The notes: generated by a model from the letters alone, not told the origin. Numbered from the stretch's first letter, positions 17,458 to 26,454 are shown. The stretch is 64,000 bases of DNA from CAWCHZ01 sp963795555 (GCA_963795555.1 CAWCHZ010000002.1:186001-250000), one strand, 5' to 3'. A program made the numbers and translations.

Positions 17458-19149
17458 GTGGCCAGCCGCGCGGACGCCCGCGGCCGCTCCCAGGCCCCGA
17501 CGGTGGCGGAGCCGAACCTCGTCCGCTTCCGTGCCGTCATCGAACGTGCCCTGGCGCACCTCGAGGAGCGCCGCCAGGAGGTCAACGACCTCAATGTCTT
17601 TCCGGTCGCGGACGGCGACACGGGCGACAACATGGTGCTCACGCTGCGTGCCGTGCTGGCCGAGGTCGACCGGCTGGCGGCGGCCGAGCTCGACCGCACG
17701 CTGGACGAGATCGGTCGTGAGGAGATCGTCGACTCGGTGGCGCGCGCCGCGCTGCTGGGCGCACGCGGCAACAGCGGGGTGATCCTCTCCCAGTTCATCC
17801 GCGGTGCGGCTGAGGAGCTGGCGAGCCGTCCGGGCGAGCTGGTCGACCCCGTGCTGGTCGGCGCGGCGATGGCACGCGCGGCCGACCGCGCCTACGCCTC
17901 GGTGCGGGAGCCGGCCGAGGGCACGATCCTCACCGTCATGCGCGAGATGGCCCACCGGATCGCCTCCGAGCTGGCGCACATGCCGACCCAGCGGCTGGCG
18001 GTGGACGGCGCCCCGGGCGAGCAGAACGCCGCGCTGGCGGCGGTCCTCGAACGCGCGCTGGAGGCCGGGGAGCGGTCTGTCCGCCGCGGGCCGGCGCTGC
18101 TGGCGGTGCTGCGCGAGGCGGGCGTCGTCGACGCCGGCGGCTATGGCCTGACGGTGCTGATCGCCGGGGTGATCGCGGCGCTGCGCGGCGCCGAGCCGCC
18201 AACGCTCGAGCACCAGCTGCCGGCGGCGCGTCCAACCCACCCCCAGCACCGCTCCTCGACCTACCGCTACTGCACCAACTTCGCCGTGACGGGGACCAAC
18301 CTCGACCCGCAGCGGTTCACGCTCGCGCTCGAGGCGATCGGCGACTCGGTGCTCGTCGTCGGCGACCGCGCGACGCTCAAGGTCCACGTGCACACCGACG
18401 ACCCCGATGCGGCGACGGCGCTGTTCACCCGGGACGGCTTCGTCTCGCATCTCGACGTCGCCGACATGCACGAGCAGATCAGTCAGCGCGACGCGCGCCT
18501 CGACGCCGCGCCGCTGGCTGCGCCGCCGACCTGCGGCGCGCTTGCGGTGGTCGCCGGCGATGGCCTGCGCGCGTCGTTCGAGTCGCTTGGCGTGCACACG
18601 ATCGACGGGGCCGTCAACCCATCGACCTACGACCTGCTTGCCGGCATCCACGCGATCGCGGCCGAGCAGGTGATCGTGCTGCCCAACTCCCCGAATGTCA
18701 CGATGGCCGCCGAGCGTGCCGCCGAGCTGTCGGACCGCCGCGTCCGCGTGGTGCCGACGCGCTCACCGCAGGCCGGCCTCGCCGCGGCCGTCGCGCTCGA
18801 TCCCGCGCGCGACTGCGCGGCAAACGCGGCCGCGATGAGCGAGGTGCTCGGGCGGCTGCGCAGCGGCGCGGTCGCGCCGGCCGCGCGCGACGATGCCGGC
18901 GGACGCTTCAAGCGCGCTGACGCCGTGGGCTTCGTCGAGGAGCAGATCGTCGCCTGGGGCGAGCCGCGGGAGACGTTGCGGCGGGTGCTCGAGCTGCTCG
19001 GCGAAGGTGCCGAGTTGCTGACCTGCATCGCCGGGCGCGACGCGCCGCTGTCGCTCGAGCAGGTCGCCGAGCTCTACGACGGCGATGTCGAGCTCGAGCG
19101 CAGCGAGGGCGGTCAGCCGAGCTATTGGTGGCTGATCGCAGCCGAGTAG
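17458..19149 (+). CDS. DAK2-domain protein, FakA/YloV-like kinase subunit
   Basis: A 563-residue protein. The N-terminal DhaL-type ATP-binding domain has NVFPVADGDTGDNM, with metal-binding Asp residues, and ARGNSGVILSQFIRG. A middle domain and a C-terminal DegV-like half follow, with NPSTYDLLAGI, LPNSPNV and VVPTRSPQAGLAA. The family kinase phosphorylates protein-bound fatty acids together with FakB. GTG 17458 lies one base after the rpmB stop. No FakB is seen in the window. Confidence 0.85.
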   Translation: MASRADARGRSQAPTVAEPNLVRFRAVIERALAHLEERRQEVNDLNVFPVADGDTGDNMVLTLRAVLAEVDRLAAAELDRTLDEIGREEIVDSVARAALLGARGNSGVILSQFIRGAAEELASRPGELVDPVLVGAAMARAADRAYASVREPAEGTILTVMREMAHRIASELAHMPTQRLAVDGAPGEQNAALAAVLERALEAGERSVRRGPALLAVLREAGVVDAGGYGLTVLIAGVIAALRGAEPPTLEHQLPAARPTHPQHRSSTYRYCTNFAVTGTNLDPQRFTLALEAIGDSVLVVGDRATLKVHVHTDDPDAATALFTRDGFVSHLDVADMHEQISQRDARLDAAPLAAPPTCGALAVVAGDGLRASFESLGVHTIDGAVNPSTYDLLAGIHAIAAEQVIVLPNSPNVTMAAERAAELSDRRVRVVPTRSPQAGLAAAVALDPARDCAANAAAMSEVLGRLRSGAVAPAARDDAGGRFKRADAVGFVEEQIVAWGEPRETLRRVLELLGEGAELLTCIAGRDAPLSLEQVAELYDGDVELERSEGGQPSYWWLIAAE

Positions 19150-19186
19150 GCGGGCTCGACCCCGAAGCGGGCCGCCAGCAATGGCG

Positions 19187-19210
19187 AGCCACCCCCAAAC
19201 GCCGGTGGCT
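19187..19210 (+). terminator. Hairpin between the FakA-like gene and recG
   Basis: AGCCACC at 19187-19193 pairs with GGTGGCT at 19204-19210 around a 10-base loop. No T tract. It precedes the recG -10 hexamer. Confidence 0.45.
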
Positions 19211-19214
19211 GGGG

Positions 19215-19220
19215 CATGAT
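19215..19220 (+). promoter_or_regulatory. -10 hexamer for recG
   Basis: CATGAT lies 10 bases before the recG ATG at 19231, following the hairpin at 19187-19210. Confidence 0.4.
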
Positions 19221-19230
19221 CCGCTTGTAG

Positions 19231-21549
19231 ATGTCCCTGAGCAGTCCCCGCTGGTCCGCGTTCGCCGCCACCCGGCCGCTGAGCGAGGCTGAGCTGCGCC
19301 TTGCGCCGCTGCGTTACCCGCGGCCTTCGCGCCTGCGCGCGCCGCTGCAGATCAAGCCAGCGCGCGCGGCGCGCGCTGCGGTGACGCTGGGCCTGGAGAC
19401 TGTTGGCGACCTGCTCGAGCACCTGCCCCATCGCCACGAGGATCGCCGTGAGGCGCGCGCGGTGGCAAGCCTGCGCATCGGCGAGGAGGCGACCGTGATC
19501 GTCGACGTGCGGGCCATCCGCACGCGCCCGACGCGCCGACGCAACATGTCGCTGGTCGAGGCCCGCGTGTCGGACCGCAGCGGCCATGTCGACGCGGTTT
19601 GGTTCAACCAGCCCTGGATCGAGCGGCGCCTCGCGTCGGGCAGCAGGGTGGTGCTGCACGGTCGGCTCGGGCAGCGCAACCGCTTCACCGTGCGCGAGTA
19701 CGAGCTGACCGACGCCGCCGAGACCCCGCTGACCGACGCCGCCGACCCTCCGCTGGCCGCTGATGCGGCTGAGCCCGCGCTGGCCGCTGATGCGGCTGAG
19801 CCCGCGCTGGCCGCTGATGCGGCTGAGCTCGCGCTGGCCGCCGAGCCCCCGCTGACCGCCGCGCCCAACCTGGCCGCCGAGCTCGCGCTGGCCGCCGCGT
19901 CGCTGCGCTCGACCGGGCTCGTTCCGGTCTATCCGGCGAGCGAGGGAATCTCACCGCTCAAGCTGCGAGACCTTGTCTGGGAGCACCGCGACCGGCTCGC
20001 GGACGTCATCGAGCCGCTGCCGGGGCGCCTGCGCGCCGCCGCTGCGCTGCCCGATCGGCCGGCGGCGCTGACCGCCGTGCACTTTCCCGAGCTGCCCGAC
20101 GACGCGGACGCCGGTCGGCGCCGCCTGGCCTTCGAGGAGCTGCTGCTCGCCCAGCTCAACTGGCTCGTGCGCCGCGCGCAGCGCGAGGGCGTGGGCGCCG
20201 CCGCCCTTGGCGGCCCGCGCACCATCACCGAGCGCTGGCTGCAGGAGGCGCTGCCGTTCCCGTTGACGGCCGATCAGCGCGCCGCGATCGAGGCGATCGA
20301 CGCGGACCTCGCCGAGCCGATCCCGATGCAGCGGCTGCTGATGGGCGAGGTCGGCTCGGGCAAGACGGTCGTGGCGCTGCACGCGATGCTGCGCGCCGTC
20401 GAGCACGATCTGCAGGCGGCGCTGATGGCGCCGACGGAGACGCTCGCCGAGCAGCACTTCGCGACGCTGCAGGCGCTGATGCCCGGCGCACTGGTGCCAT
20501 GCGCGCTGCTGACCGGCTCGACACCCGCCGGGCGGCGTGCCGATACGCTCGGCAAGCTGGCCAGCGGGGAGCTCAAGCTGGTCGTCGGCACGCACGCGAT
20601 CATCGAGCAGGGCGTCGACTTCGCCGCGCTGGGGGTTGCCGTTGTCGACGAGCAGCACCGCTTCGGCGTGCGCCAGCGCGCTGTGCTCGACGCGAAGGCC
20701 CCCGCGGGGAGCGCGCCCCACGTCCTGCACATGACCGCGACGCCGATCCCGCGCACACTCGCCCTCGCCAACTACGGCGACCTCGACATCACCGTGCTGC
20801 GGGAGCTTCCGCGCGGCCGGCAGCCGATCGCGACGCACGTCGTCGCGGGTGAGCGCGAGCGCGCCCGCGCGTATGAGCGGATCCGCGAGGAGCTGCGCGC
20901 CGGACGCCAGGCGTTCGTCGTCTGCCCGCTGGTCGAGGAGTCAGACGCACTGGCTGCCCGCGCGGCCACCGTCGAGTACGAGCGCCTCGCCCGCACCGAG
21001 CTCGCCGGCTTCGCGGTCGTGCTGATGCATGGCCAGATGGCGGCGCGCGACAAGCAGGCAGCGATGGCGGCCTTCATGAGCGGAGCGGCGGACGTGCTCG
21101 TCGCCACATCGGTGATCGAGGTCGGCATCGACGTGCCCAACGCCTCGGTGATGCTCGTCGAGGGCGCCGAGCGCTACGGGATCTCGCAGCTGCACCAGCT
21201 GCGCGGGCGCGTCGGACGCGGGCCGCACCGCTCGCTGTGCCTGCTGGTCGGGCCCAAGGGCTCGCCGCGCCTGCGCGCCCTGGCCGAGCACACAGATGGC
21301 TTTCGCCTCGCCCAGATCGACCTGGAGCTGCGCGGTGAGGGGGAGATCATCGGCACCCGTCAATCCGGCCTGGCGCAGTTTCGCCACGCGCGGCTGCCGC
21401 AGGACGCCGCGCTGCAGGAGGACGCCAAGCACCGGGCGCGGGACCTGCTCGCCGCCGACCCGGGCCTGGGGGGGCCCGAGCATGCGCTGCTCGTACAGGC
21501 GCTGCTGGCCGCCTACGGGCCGGCGGCGCTCGCCCCGCTGCCCGCGTGA
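19231..21549 (+). CDS. recG: ATP-dependent DNA helicase RecG
   Basis: Remodels stalled forks and branched DNA. It has 772 residues. The wedge/OB domain (about 70-240) is followed by helicase motifs GEVGSGKTVVA, the DEQHR box, HMTATPIPRTLA, SVIEVGIDVPNA and QLRGRVGRG, and by the TRG-type GEGEIIGTRQSG. An Ala/Glu/Leu-rich insertion near residues 163-223 is encoded partly by three 27-base tandem repeats and separates the OB fold from GLVPVYPASEG. The stop overlaps the rsmD GTG. Confidence 0.95.
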   Translation: MSLSSPRWSAFAATRPLSEAELRLAPLRYPRPSRLRAPLQIKPARAARAAVTLGLETVGDLLEHLPHRHEDRREARAVASLRIGEEATVIVDVRAIRTRPTRRRNMSLVEARVSDRSGHVDAVWFNQPWIERRLASGSRVVLHGRLGQRNRFTVREYELTDAAETPLTDAADPPLAADAAEPALAADAAEPALAADAAELALAAEPPLTAAPNLAAELALAAASLRSTGLVPVYPASEGISPLKLRDLVWEHRDRLADVIEPLPGRLRAAAALPDRPAALTAVHFPELPDDADAGRRRLAFEELLLAQLNWLVRRAQREGVGAAALGGPRTITERWLQEALPFPLTADQRAAIEAIDADLAEPIPMQRLLMGEVGSGKTVVALHAMLRAVEHDLQAALMAPTETLAEQHFATLQALMPGALVPCALLTGSTPAGRRADTLGKLASGELKLVVGTHAIIEQGVDFAALGVAVVDEQHRFGVRQRAVLDAKAPAGSAPHVLHMTATPIPRTLALANYGDLDITVLRELPRGRQPIATHVVAGERERARAYERIREELRAGRQAFVVCPLVEESDALAARAATVEYERLARTELAGFAVVLMHGQMAARDKQAAMAAFMSGAADVLVATSVIEVGIDVPNASVMLVEGAERYGISQLHQLRGRVGRGPHRSLCLLVGPKGSPRLRALAEHTDGFRLAQIDLELRGEGEIIGTRQSGLAQFRHARLPQDAALQEDAKHRARDLLAADPGLGGPEHALLVQALLAAYGPAALAPLPA
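19752..19832 (+). repeat. Three 27-base tandem repeats inside recG
   Basis: Units at 19752-19778, 19779-19805 and 19806-19832 differ only at the last unit's end. Each encodes nine residues (LAADAAEPA-type), so the frame is kept; related degenerate units flank it. Confidence 0.9.
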
Positions 21550-22091
21550 GGGTGATCGCCGGCATCCATGGCGGCCGCACGCTGGTCGCGCCGCGCGGGC
21601 GCGCGACCAGACCGACCGCCGATCGCGTGCGCGAGGCGCTGTTCGCGTCGTTGGGAGCACTCGAGGGCCTGCACGTGCTGGATCTCTTCGCCGGCTCGGG
21701 AGCGCTGGGCATCGAGGCGCTCTCGCGCGGCGCAGCCGGCGCCACCTTCGTCGACAGCGCCACAGCGGCGATCGCCGCCGTGCGGACCAACCTCGCACGC
21801 CTCGGGCTTGCCGACGCCGGGCACGTCGATGTGCGACGCCAGGACGCCATCCGCTTCCTGGCGGGCGCACGCGGCTGCGCGCGTCACTACGATCTCGCCC
21901 TGGTCGATCCGCCCTACCGGCTCGCCGAGCGCCTGGGCGCGCAGCTGTCCGAGCTGCTGCCGACGGTGCTGACGGCGAGCGCGCGAATAGTGTGCGAGAG
22001 CGATCGTCGCCGGCCGCTCGCGCTGACGCTGGCGCTGCTGGACGAACGCCGCTACGGAGACACGCTGATACGCATCCATGCCGCCCGCTAA
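21546..22091 (+). CDS. rsmD: 16S rRNA (guanine(966)-N(2))-methyltransferase
   Basis: A 181-residue SAM enzyme of the small subunit. It starts VRVIAGIHGGR, has RPTADRVREALF, the SAM motif LDLFAGSGALGIEALSRGA, and the N-methyltransferase motif LVDPPYRL. GTG 21546 overlaps the recG stop, and its end overlaps coaD by 14 bases. The rsmD-coaD pair is very widely conserved. Confidence 0.95.
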   Translation: MRVIAGIHGGRTLVAPRGRATRPTADRVREALFASLGALEGLHVLDLFAGSGALGIEALSRGAAGATFVDSATAAIAAVRTNLARLGLADAGHVDVRRQDAIRFLAGARGCARHYDLALVDPPYRLAERLGAQLSELLPTVLTASARIVCESDRRRPLALTLALLDERRYGDTLIRIHAAR

Positions 22092-22575
22092 CCGCATCGC
22101 CGTCTGTCCCGGCTCATATGACCCGGTGACCAATGGCCACATCGACATCATCACGCGCGCCGCCGGCCTCTTCGACGAGCTGATCGTCGCGGTCGTCAAC
22201 ACCCCGCGCCACAAGGGGCCGCCGCTCTTCGACGCGCGGGAGCGCTGCTCGTTCATCGAACGCGCGACCGCCCACCTCGACAACGTCCGCACCGAGCCCT
22301 TCGACATCCTCATCGTCGAGTTCGCGCGCCGCAACGGCGCGCGCGTGATCGTCAAGGGACTGCGCGCGATCTCCGACTTCGAGTACGAGCTGGAGATGAC
22401 CCAGCTCAACCGCACGCTGGCCTCCGATGTAGAGTCGGTCTACCTGATGGCCAGTCCTCAGTACAGTTTCATCAGCTCGAGCGGGATCAAGGAGATGGTG
22501 ACCTTCGGCGGCGCGGTCGACGATCTCGTCCCTGCCTACGTAGCGGAGCGATTGCAGGAAGCGTTGAGGCGCTGA
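22078..22575 (+). CDS. coaD: Phosphopantetheine adenylyltransferase
   Basis: Adenylates 4'-phosphopantetheine in coenzyme A synthesis. It has 165 residues. The nucleotidyltransferase motif is GSYDPVTNGHIDII, with Tyr where most homologues have Phe; VKGLRAISDFEYELEM and SSSGIKEM are present. Confidence 0.96.
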   Translation: MPPANRIAVCPGSYDPVTNGHIDIITRAAGLFDELIVAVVNTPRHKGPPLFDARERCSFIERATAHLDNVRTEPFDILIVEFARRNGARVIVKGLRAISDFEYELEMTQLNRTLASDVESVYLMASPQYSFISSSGIKEMVTFGGAVDDLVPAYVAERLQEALRR

Positions 22576-22591
22576 CGAAACAGAACCCGCG

Positions 22592-23056
22592 ATGGATGTC
22601 CTCGTGCTCATCGACAAGCTCGACGACTTGGTCCACAACGCCAAGCCCGTGCCGCTGACCGACCAGGTGCGCGTCGACAAGGAGGAGATCTACGACATCC
22701 TCGACCAGATGCGCGCGACGATTCCGGAGGAGATCAAGCAGGCGCGCTGGATCGTCAAGGAGCGCCAGGAGATGCTCGCCGAGGCCAAGCGCGAGGCCGA
22801 GCGGATCGTCAAGGAGGCACGCGAGCGCCAGGCGCGGCTGGTCTCCGAGGAGGAGATCACCAAGCAGGCCGAGCGTGGCGCCGAGGACATCATCGAGGAG
22901 GCCCGCGCGCGCGAGCGCGAGATCCGCCTTGGCGCCGAGGACTACGCCGACGAGATCCTCAACACGCTCGAGGTCAACCTGAGCAAGTTCATCGCGGCCG
23001 TCCAGCGCGGCCGCGAGCGCCTCGCGGGCAAGGAAGAGCCCGCCGAGGTGGGCTAG
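22592..23056 (+). CDS. Coiled-coil DivIVA-like protein, SepIVA-like
   Basis: A 154-residue hydrophilic protein that is nearly all helix and coiled coil. It is rich in Glu, Arg, Lys and Ala with runs such as KEARERQARLVSEEEI, and a short N-terminal segment VLVLIDKLDDLVHNA. In mycobacteria the gene after coaD is sepIVA, a septum factor of DivIVA type. Position and composition match, but sequence similarity could not be tested. ATP synthase subunit b-like annotation is a likely false alternative. Confidence 0.65.
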   Translation: MDVLVLIDKLDDLVHNAKPVPLTDQVRVDKEEIYDILDQMRATIPEEIKQARWIVKERQEMLAEAKREAERIVKEARERQARLVSEEEITKQAERGAEDIIEEARAREREIRLGAEDYADEILNTLEVNLSKFIAAVQRGRERLAGKEEPAEVG

Positions 23057-23137
23057 CGGGGCGGGGCCGCACCCTCGGTCTCGAGCGATACCGGGCTCCC
23101 GAAGCCGCCCGCCCCCGCCGGATCAGCCCCCGCTCGC

Positions 23138-23830
23138 TCAGCCCCCGACCTGCGACTGGGTCTGGCCGCCGACGCCGCCGTAGCCGCCGATCACCGTCGG
23201 CGGCTGGTTGGGATTCTGGGTGCCACCGCCGCCTGTGCCGGGGCCACCGCCGCCTGTGCCGGGGCCACCGCCGCCTGTGCCGGGGCCGCTGCCGTTGCCG
23301 TTGCCGCCCGTACCGCCGCTGCCCCCAGTGCCGCCCTTGCCACCCGTGCCACCTGAGCCGGGGCCGCCCTTCCCTCCGGTACCACCCTTGCCGCCGTTGC
23401 TCGGCCCCTCGCCGCCGTTGGATCCCGGGCCGTTGGAGGGTGGTCCGTTGATGATCCCGAGCGCCCCGGGCCCGTTGCCTGCGCCCGGGCTGCCGCCAGC
23501 GCCCGGACCGCCGCCGGCGAGCAGCGTCGCGCCGGTGCCGCCGGTGCCGGCGCCCTGGCTTCCGGGCGCGCCGGGATGGCCTTCGCCGAGGTGATCGACG
23601 CCGAGCTGCGCGAGCGATGGAGGCACCCCGCGCGCGTTGAAGTGGACGCCCGTGCCGATCGAGGTCGTCAGCGCGATCAGCAGCGCGATCGCGACGACCA
23701 GCGAGCCGGCCATGCCGAGCGCGGCGAGCGTGATGCGATTGCGGGGCATAGGGGTGCGCGAAGGGGGAGGTGGGGGCCCGGCCTGCGCACGGCCCCGGTC
23801 GTCCGGGGAAGCGGAACCGCGATCGGTCAC
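23138..23830 (-). CDS. Membrane-anchored glycine-rich protein
   Basis: A 230-residue protein from GTG 23830, or shorter from ATG 23749. A short Pro/Arg-rich N-terminus is followed by one hydrophobic segment, LVVAIALLIALTTSIG, near residues 38-55. The rest is extracytoplasmic and low-complexity: Gly, Pro, Ser and Asn repeats, including three identical GGGGPGT-type units. Function unknown; cell-wall-associated or matrix-like proteins share this look. It is convergent with the SepIVA-like gene, with 81 bases between them. Confidence 0.6.
   Translation of the reverse strand: MTDRGSASPDDRGRAQAGPPPPPSRTPMPRNRITLAALGMAGSLVVAIALLIALTTSIGTGVHFNARGVPPSLAQLGVDHLGEGHPGAPGSQGAGTGGTGATLLAGGGPGAGGSPGAGNGPGALGIINGPPSNGPGSNGGEGPSNGGKGGTGGKGGPGSGGTGGKGGTGGSGGTGGNGNGSGPGTGGGGPGTGGGGPGTGGGGTQNPNQPPTVIGGYGGVGGQTQSQVGG
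23223..23285 (-). repeat. Three perfect 21-base tandem repeats in the glycine-rich gene
   Basis: Units at 23223-23243, 23244-23264 and 23265-23285 are identical and encode Gly/Pro/Thr repeats on the minus strand. No spacers are present, so it is not a CRISPR. Confidence 0.9.
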
Positions 23831-23983
23831 GTCCGTGCGGCCAAGCGATTCTGGTCCTTGTTATGCAAACCTACTCCGTGCTGCGGGTCAAGCCGCGAAC
23901 GACCGCAAGTTGCGGCATTCCCGACCTCGAGCGACCTGCCGCAGCCCCGTCCGTCGGCGCTCGTCAGGCGCCCGCCACCGCGG

Positions 23984-25315
23984 TCAGCTGTCGATGCCCG
24001 CCACCAGCTCGCCGGGCGTCGCGCTGGGCTCGCCGGGGGTCGCGCTGGACACCAGCGTCGCCATCTCCGTCAGTCGCTGGCGGACCTGCTCGGCGATCAT
24101 CTCGAGGATCGCCCGCGCCTGCTCGATGCTCGTGGTCGCGCCCGTGAGCTGGGACTTGACGCGACGAACGTCCTCTAGCGCCGCCTGGGCGCGCTCGATC
24201 TTGTCCTCGATCGCCGCCGCGTCGATCTGCTGCTCGCCGCCGCGCGCCATCAGCACGCGCGCGCGGGCCAGCGCGTAGGCGACCTCCAGCGCGAGGCGGG
24301 AGCCGTCCTCGGGGTCGTGCGCGACGATCAGCTTGTCGCCGTTGTACTCGCGCAGCGCGGTCATCCGCGCGGGCAGCTGCTCCTCGGAGGGCACGACCAG
24401 CACGGCGAAGTCCGCGTCGCGCTCGCTCAGCCCGCGATCGAGCTCGCGCAGCGCCTCGGGCTTGGAGAGGCGGGCGTTCTTGGCCTCGAAGACGATCCGC
24501 CCGCGCGCCGGCCCGCGACAGGCGTCGATCGCCACGACGATGTCGCCCGTCCTGCGCGTGGCGCCCTTGAGGTCGCCGACCGCGTCGCAGTCGTCACCCT
24601 GCGCACGGGCGATCACGTCGACGGACTCGTAGACCGCCTCCTCGAAGCTGCGGCCCTTGGCGGTGCCGCGCGCCCGCTCGGCGTCGACCTCGAGGTGCTT
24701 CTGACGCTCGTCGCGCAGCCCCTGGACCTCCTTCTCGAGCTCGCTGAGCTTGAGCAGCAGCGCCCTCAGGTTCGCATCCTGGCGGTCGCTGGCCTGGCGG
24801 ATCGCCGACACGGCGCCCTGCTTGAACTCGGCGAGCGGGTTGGAGGCGTCGGCGGCCGTGAACTGGCGCAGCAGATCCTGGCGCGACTTGGTCATCACCT
24901 CGGCGACCAGCTCGCGCACGCGGTGCTGCACGGCGCCCGAGCTGTCGTCGGAGAAGTGTCGCTGGAGCGCCTTGGTCAGGTGGCCGCTGTCCGGCGCGAA
25001 GACCTCGTCGACCTTCGCGCCGAAGTGCTCGGCGACCCGGCGCGCCTTGTCGGTGAACGCGGTCTCGACCTCGCGCGAGACCTTCTCGAACTCCGCCCGC
25101 ACCCACTCCGTGTTGGCCGCCGTCTGCTCGCGATCCAGCACGCGGGCGCCGACCTCGATCGCGTCGCTGACGACCTTCGCCGGATCCTCGCCCTGCGTCT
25201 GCCGTTCGGCCACCAGGCGCACGGCGCAGGCATCGTCGACGACCAGCCCGTCGACGAACAGCCGCTCGCCCCGGACATGGACCAGCGGCAGGCGCAGTGC
25301 GGTGGCAGCTTCCAT
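23984..25315 (-). CDS. Coiled-coil protein with a PD-(D/E)XK nuclease-like domain, function unknown
   Basis: A 443-residue soluble protein. The N-terminal third is mixed, and residues about 60-215 are helical and coiled-coil. Around 215-345 there is a block GRSFEEAVYESVDVIA, then TRRTGDIVVAID and RIVFEAKNARLSK. The spaced Asp and E-x-K (GDIVV ... FEAKN) match the metal-binding core of PD-(D/E)XK enzymes such as RmuC-like or DUF2130 proteins. A C-terminal helical part with SATPGE repeats ends it. ATG 25315 is favoured because TAGCGT lies 10 bases upstream. A link to DNA repair is inference only. Confidence 0.6.
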   Translation of the reverse strand: MEAATALRLPLVHVRGERLFVDGLVVDDACAVRLVAERQTQGEDPAKVVSDAIEVGARVLDREQTAANTEWVRAEFEKVSREVETAFTDKARRVAEHFGAKVDEVFAPDSGHLTKALQRHFSDDSSGAVQHRVRELVAEVMTKSRQDLLRQFTAADASNPLAEFKQGAVSAIRQASDRQDANLRALLLKLSELEKEVQGLRDERQKHLEVDAERARGTAKGRSFEEAVYESVDVIARAQGDDCDAVGDLKGATRRTGDIVVAIDACRGPARGRIVFEAKNARLSKPEALRELDRGLSERDADFAVLVVPSEEQLPARMTALREYNGDKLIVAHDPEDGSRLALEVAYALARARVLMARGGEQQIDAAAIEDKIERAQAALEDVRRVKSQLTGATTSIEQARAILEMIAEQVRQRLTEMATLVSSATPGEPSATPGELVAGIDS

Positions 25316-25325
25316 CTCGACGACG

Positions 25326-25331
25326 ACGCTA
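25326..25331 (-). promoter_or_regulatory. -10 hexamer for the nuclease-like gene
   Basis: On the minus strand TAGCGT occupies 25331 to 25326, ending 10 bases before ATG 25315. Confidence 0.5.
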
Positions 25332-25414
25332 CGAGCAGTCGCGGACGGAAGGGCCGGCAAATTGCAAATTGGTACGCCGCGCCTCGCAAATGGGAACGCC
25401 GCGCTGCGTCCCGG

Positions 25415-26416
25415 TCAACCCTCGCCGGACGAGCTGATGACCTGCAGCACGGCGGCGCCGTCGAAGCGTCCCCGGCGCAGGTCGGCGAGCGCGTCGTTGG
25501 CAGCCTCGAGCGGATACGTCGTCACCTCGGTGCGGATCGGGATCGTCGGGGCCAGCGCGAGGAACTGCTCGCCATCTTCCCGCGTCAAGTTTGCGACCGA
25601 GCGCACGCTGCGCTCGCCCCAGAGGAGCTCGTAGGGAAAGCTTGGGATGTCGCTCATGTGGATCCCGGCGCAGACGACCGTGGCGCCCTTGGTCGTCGCG
25701 CGCAGCGCGACCGGCACCAGCTCGCCGACCGGGGCGAAGATGATCGCCGCCTCCAGCGGCTCCGGCGGGCGCTGCGTGCTGTCGCCCGCCCAGGTCGCGC
25801 CGAGGCGGCGGGCGAGCCGCTGGCCGGCGTCGTCGCCGGGACGCGTCAGCGCGTGCACGCGCCGGCCCTGCGCGACGGCCTCCTGGATGACGATGTGCGC
25901 TGACGCGCCAAAGCCGTAGAGGCCCAGAGTCGTCGCGTCGCCGGTCATGCCGAGGGCGCGGTGGCCGATCAGCCCGGCGCACAGCAGCGGCGCCGCATGC
26001 AGGTCCGCGAAGCCGTCGGGAATCGCCAGGCAGAAGCGCTCGTCGGCGATCGTGTACTCGGCGTAGCCGCCATCGACGTCGCAGCCGGTGAAGTGCGCCC
26101 GATCGCAGAGGTTCTCGCGTCCCGAGCGGCAGAACCGACAGGCGCCGCAGGTCCACGCCAGCCACGGCACGCCGACGCGCATGCCCTCCGTCAGACGCGT
26201 CGCGGGTGGGCCCTGACCCACGACGGTCGCGACGATCTGATGCCCGAGCACGCGCGGCAGCGCGGCGCCGACCTCCCCGTCGAGCAGATGCAGATCGGTG
26301 CGGCAGACCCCGCAAGTGTGCACCCGCAGCAGCACCTGCTCGCGGGCGGGCTCTGGTACCGGCAGCTCGCGGCGCCGCAGGGGATCGCCGAAGCGCTCGA
26401 GCACCATCGCCAGCAC
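25415..26416 (-). CDS. Zinc-dependent alcohol dehydrogenase (MDR family)
   Basis: A 333-residue oxidoreductase. Catalytic zinc ligands are seen in CGVCRTDLHLLDGE and LGHQIV; structural zinc cysteines lie in CGACRFCRSGRENLC. The NAD(P) fold is around GLYGFGASAHIV, where the usual GxGxxG is altered. AdhP/AdhA-like enzymes oxidise primary alcohols or reduce aldehydes. GTG 26416 is chosen because CAAGAT lies 6 bases upstream on the same strand. Divergent from the DUF177 gene. Confidence 0.85.
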   Translation of the reverse strand: MLAMVLERFGDPLRRRELPVPEPAREQVLLRVHTCGVCRTDLHLLDGEVGAALPRVLGHQIVATVVGQGPPATRLTEGMRVGVPWLAWTCGACRFCRSGRENLCDRAHFTGCDVDGGYAEYTIADERFCLAIPDGFADLHAAPLLCAGLIGHRALGMTGDATTLGLYGFGASAHIVIQEAVAQGRRVHALTRPGDDAGQRLARRLGATWAGDSTQRPPEPLEAAIIFAPVGELVPVALRATTKGATVVCAGIHMSDIPSFPYELLWGERSVRSVANLTREDGEQFLALAPTIPIRTEVTTYPLEAANDALADLRRGRFDGAAVLQVISSSGEG

Positions 26417-26422
26417 GAGCTC

Positions 26423-26428
26423 ATCTTG
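26423..26428 (-). promoter_or_regulatory. -10 hexamer for the zinc dehydrogenase
   Basis: CAAGAT on the minus strand ends 6 bases before GTG 26416. It is one half of a divergent promoter region shared with the DUF177 gene. Confidence 0.35.
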
Positions 26429-26441
26429 CCCGATCGGCGGC

Positions 26442-26447
26442 TACCCT
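26442..26447 (+). promoter_or_regulatory. -10 hexamer for the DUF177 gene
   Basis: TACCCT ends 7 bases before the ATG at 26455, an ideal leaderless spacing, and decides this start over upstream alternatives. Confidence 0.55.
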
Positions 26448-26454
26448 CGCAGCG

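Noticed and set aside
23223..23285. Regular repeats that could be a CRISPR array
   Set aside because: The units abut without spacers and encode Gly repeats.
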